This document shows positions 4,594 to 6,980 of a DNA stretch of 6,980 nucleotides, one piece after another. The translations under genes were made by a program, and so were the position numbers. The stretch is from the NCBI GenBank assembly GCA_041601535.1, contig JBFIHZ010000217.1, positions 1 to 6,980 of the forward strand, written 5' to 3'. Within the stretch, counting starts at the first letter, position 1. Every line of letters starts with the position of its first letter. This DNA comes from JBFIHZ01 sp041601535 (GTDB lineage: Bacteria; Pseudomonadota; Gammaproteobacteria; Xanthomonadales; SZUA-36). The notes beneath the pieces were generated by a model. It did no database searches, had not been told where the DNA came from, and saw nothing but the letters and a program-made list of their open reading frames with translations.

Positions 4594-6354
4594 GTGAAAG
4601 AACACATAGAAGAACTATTAAGCCAGTCGTTATTGCACCTCAAGCGCGACGGCATCCTGTCGCTGGAGAACGAGCCCGCGTTCACCGTCGAGCGCACGCG
4701 CTCGGTTGAGCACGGTGATTTCGCCACCAACATGGCCATGGTGCTGACCAAGCAGGCCAAAATGCCGCCGCGCGAACTGGCCCAGGCGATCATCGACCGC
4801 ATGCCCAAATCCCGCCAGATCGAGAAGATGGAAATCGCCGGACCCGGCTTTATCAATTTCTTCTTGCGGCTGTGCGCACATACAAGTGTAGTTAACGACG
4901 TGCTGCGCCAGCGCGAGGAATATGGCAGCCCGCTGCACCGGTCCGAGGAAAGCGTCACGCTGGAGTATGTTTCCGCCAACCCCACCGGGCCACTGCATGT
5001 TGGCCACGGCCGCGGCGCGGCATTCGGTGCCAGCCTGGGAAATATCCTGCAGCTGGCCGGTTACACGGTGCAACGCGAGTACTACGTCAACGACAACGGC
5101 CGTCAGATGGACATCCTGGCAGTGTGTGTCTGGCTGCGTTACCTGGAGCTGTGCGGCGAGAAAGTCAGCTTTCCCAGCAACGGTTACCAGGGCGAGTACA
5201 TTTACGAAATTTCCCGCGAGGTACGCGCCGAGCACGGTGACAAGTGGCGTTTCGCCGGTTTTGAAGTCACCGACAAACTGCCGCCCAGCCCTACCGACGG
5301 TGGCGATGGCGAAACCTATATCGATGCACTGATTGCCCGCGCCCGCGAGATGCTGGGTAAAGCCGGTTATGCCATTTTCTTCGCCGCGGCGCTGGACAGC
5401 ATTCTGGGCGATATCCAGGAAGACCTGTCTGAGTTCGGCGTGGAGTTTGACAACTGGTACTCCGAGCAAAAACTCGAAGACAGCGGCGCAGTGGAACAGG
5501 CCATCGAACGGCTGCGTGATAACGGTCACCTGTACGTCAAGGAAGGCGCCACCTGGTTCCGCGCCTCGGCGCTGGGTGATGAGAAAGACCGCGTGGTCAT
5601 CCGCGAAAACGGCCGCGCCACTTATTTCGCATCCGATATCGCCTACATCCAGGACAAGCTGGCCCGCGGCTTCGAACGCGCCATTTACGTGTTCGGCGCT
5701 GACCACCACGGCTACGTGGCGCGCCTGCGTGCCGCCGCACAGGGGCTGGGCGAAGACCCGGACCGGCTGGAAATCATCCTGGTGCAATTTGCCGTACTGT
5801 ACCGCTTTGGTGAAAAGGTGCAGATGTCCACCCGCTCCGGCCAGTTCATCACCTTGCGCGAACTGCGCGACGAAGTGGGCAGTGATGCGGCGCGCTTTTT
5901 CTACATCATGCGCTCGCACGATCAGCACCTGGATTTCGACCTGGACCTGGCCAAGTCGCGCAGCAATGAGAACCCGGTGTACTACATCCAGTACGCCCAT
6001 GCCCGCATCTGCAGCGTGTTCCGCAACCTGGAGCAGATGGAAGTCCGCCACAATGAAGCCATTGGCGAAGCCGCCATCAGCATGCTCACCGAAGACCACG
6101 AACTGCAGCTGATGCGCACCCTGGGCCGTTTCCCGGAAACCATCGCCAACGCGGCCCGCCTGCGCTCACCGCATATGATGGCTTACTATCTGCACGCACT
6201 GGCCACCGACCTGCATGCCTATTACAACGCCCACCAGTTTCTGGTGGATGACGAGAATTTGCGCAACGCCCGATTGAATCTGATCCAGGCTACACGTATT
6301 GTGCTCGCATCCGGACTGCGGCTTTTGGGCGTGTCCGCGCCGGAAGAAATGTAG
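4594..6354 (+). CDS. argS: arginyl-tRNA synthetase
   Basis: ArgS charges tRNA-Arg with arginine using ATP; it is a cytoplasmic class I synthetase. 586 residues from GTG 4594. Domains in order: the N-terminal ArgS additional domain (about 1-90, ending IAGPGFINFFL), the Rossmann catalytic domain with HVGH at 135-138 in SANPTGPLHVGHGRGA, the second signature QMSTRSG (410-416) in place of KMSKS, and the C-terminal anticodon-binding DALR domain (from about 460) containing NPVYYIQYAHARICSVFRNL and ending LLGVSAPEEM. The MSTR form marks the broad bacterial ArgS type, not the E. coli type. The frame is open further upstream to 4414, but that part is arginine/alanine-rich, not family-like, and overlaps DnaA-box-like sequence. 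The N terminus VKEHIEELLSQSL lines up with the Pseudomonas MKDTIRQLIQQAL, so GTG 4594 is preferred; GGA lies seven bases upstream. A SPOR-domain gene follows after 25 bases, probably in the same operon. Confidence 0.96.
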   Translation: MKEHIEELLSQSLLHLKRDGILSLENEPAFTVERTRSVEHGDFATNMAMVLTKQAKMPPRELAQAIIDRMPKSRQIEKMEIAGPGFINFFLRLCAHTSVVNDVLRQREEYGSPLHRSEESVTLEYVSANPTGPLHVGHGRGAAFGASLGNILQLAGYTVQREYYVNDNGRQMDILAVCVWLRYLELCGEKVSFPSNGYQGEYIYEISREVRAEHGDKWRFAGFEVTDKLPPSPTDGGDGETYIDALIARAREMLGKAGYAIFFAAALDSILGDIQEDLSEFGVEFDNWYSEQKLEDSGAVEQAIERLRDNGHLYVKEGATWFRASALGDEKDRVVIRENGRATYFASDIAYIQDKLARGFERAIYVFGADHHGYVARLRAAAQGLGEDPDRLEIILVQFAVLYRFGEKVQMSTRSGQFITLRELRDEVGSDAARFFYIMRSHDQHLDFDLDLAKSRSNENPVYYIQYAHARICSVFRNLEQMEVRHNEAIGEAAISMLTEDHELQLMRTLGRFPETIANAARLRSPHMMAYYLHALATDLHAYYNAHQFLVDDENLRNARLNLIQATRIVLASGLRLLGVSAPEEM

Positions 6355-6379
6355 TCAGGGCAATGGGAGCGATATAAAC

Positions 6380-6949
6380 ATGGCCAGGCGTGGAGCAAGC
6401 AGGGGACAAAGGAAAGGCACACCGGCTTTGATCTGGCTGTTCGCCGGTATTCTGATCGGCCTGGGCGCCGCCTGGTACCTGGCTGCCAAGGGGTATATTT
6501 CCCAGCCCGAATCACCCCAGCCGGTGGCCAGCGACCGTTCTGACCGGCAGCGCGACGAAGCCCCGCTGGTGGCTGAGCCCGGCAAAACCGAAGATAAAAC
6601 CACCAAGCCCCGTTACGACTTTTTCACCGTCCTGCCGGAAATGGAAGTGGTGGTGCCAGAGCAGGAACTCAGCGACCGCAGCAACCCGGCCAACGAGGCT
6701 ACCGTGCAGGCAGATGCCGATTCCTATCTGTTACAGGTCGGTTCGTTCAAGTCCGCCGATGACGCTGACCAGATGAAAGCCCGGCTGGCGCTGATGGGCT
6801 TTGTCGCCAAAGTACAGGTGGTGACGGTGAACGACGCCCGGTGGCACCGCGTTCGTATCGGCCCGGTCAAGGGTGCAGCCCAGGCGGATGATATGCGCCG
6901 GCGCCTGCACGACGGTGGGATAGACAGCCTGGTGATGAAGAACCCCTGA
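6380..6949 (+). CDS. SPOR domain-containing, FtsN-like membrane protein
   Basis: A 189-residue bitopic inner-membrane protein. It has a short basic cytoplasmic tail (1-13), one membrane helix (about 15-36), a polar Pro/Glu-rich periplasmic linker with the juxtamembrane motif RYDFFTVLPEMEVVVPE (78-94), and a C-terminal SPOR domain (about 115-187: SYLLQVGSFKS, then WHRVRIGP). SPOR domains bind denuded septal peptidoglycan, so a role in division or cell-wall remodelling is likely. It is FtsN-like in layout, but identity with FtsN is not proved. In Pseudomonas a similar gene sits between argS and hslVU; the same order is expected here beyond the window. ATG 6380 has GGGAG ten bases upstream. An open frame begins earlier at 6299, but that part lies inside argS and lacks support. 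Probably cotranscribed with argS. Confidence 0.92.
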   Translation: MARRGASRGQRKGTPALIWLFAGILIGLGAAWYLAAKGYISQPESPQPVASDRSDRQRDEAPLVAEPGKTEDKTTKPRYDFFTVLPEMEVVVPEQELSDRSNPANEATVQADADSYLLQVGSFKSADDADQMKARLALMGFVAKVQVVTVNDARWHRVRIGPVKGAAQADDMRRRLHDGGIDSLVMKNP

Positions 6950-6980
6950 CCGCCCCCTTCCCCTCCCCCAAGGCCGGGCA

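Noticed and set aside
5815..5835. Loss of the KMSKS motif in ArgS as a sign of inactivation
   Set aside because: MSTR at this place is normal for many bacterial ArgS proteins and the rest of the protein is intact.
4630..6099. Long open frame on the - strand (489 codons) opposite argS
   Set aside because: It lies wholly inside argS and its translation shows no recognisable family; long antisense frames are common in high-GC coding DNA.
6950..6980. Pyrimidine-rich stretch after the SPOR gene
   Set aside because: No hairpin or T-run; it is too short before the window end to call.
1..6980. CRISPR arrays, insertion sequences, tRNA or rRNA genes
   Set aside because: No regularly spaced repeats, transposase frames, terminal inverted repeats or tRNA-like folds were seen.

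Overview
The window looks like a piece of a gammaproteobacterial chromosome. GC is high (roughly 60% by eye) and genes are tightly packed with good Shine-Dalgarno sites. It carries ttcA, a YrdA-type gamma-carbonic anhydrase, a TakP/DctM-type TRAP transporter, and an argS gene followed by an FtsN-like SPOR gene. The argS-SPOR pairing is known from Pseudomonas and relatives, where hslVU follows. Genus cannot be assigned from sequence alone. The ArgS is of the broad bacterial type (HVGH plus MSTR signature) rather than the E. coli type.

Layout: (1) 1-591, + strand, the C-terminal two thirds of TtcA, cut by the window edge. (2) 624-1730, + strand, a TRAP solute-binding protein with a twin-arginine lipoprotein-like leader, 32 bases after ttcA. 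(3) 1796-2173, + strand, a four-helix membrane protein that appears to be an internal duplication of a two-helix YjeT/DUF2065-like unit. (4) On the - strand, converging on it, a two-gene unit transcribed leftwards: a gamma-carbonic anhydrase-like protein (about 4159-3584), whose stop overlaps the start of the TRAP large permease dctM (3584-2211) in a TAATG junction. (5) A gene-free region of about 430 bases (4160-4593) between divergent units. It holds an 85-base AT-rich tract with two inverted repeats and four DnaA-box-like sequences, three of them packed into 35 bases. (6) 4594-6354, + strand, argS. (7) 6380-6949, + strand, the SPOR-domain protein.

How the parts fit: the binding protein and DctM most probably belong to one secondary transporter for small carboxylates such as 2-oxoacids. 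The usual P-Q-M operon is broken up: P and M lie on opposite strands, and no DctQ small permease gene is visible. The place where dctQ normally sits, directly upstream of dctM, is taken by a translationally coupled carbonic anhydrase-like gene. argS and the SPOR gene form an ordinary housekeeping operon (translation and division/cell wall).

The points most worth a second look are the oriC-like composition of the 4160-4593 intergenic region, the missing DctQ with the carbonic anhydrase-dctM coupling, and the duplicated small membrane protein.
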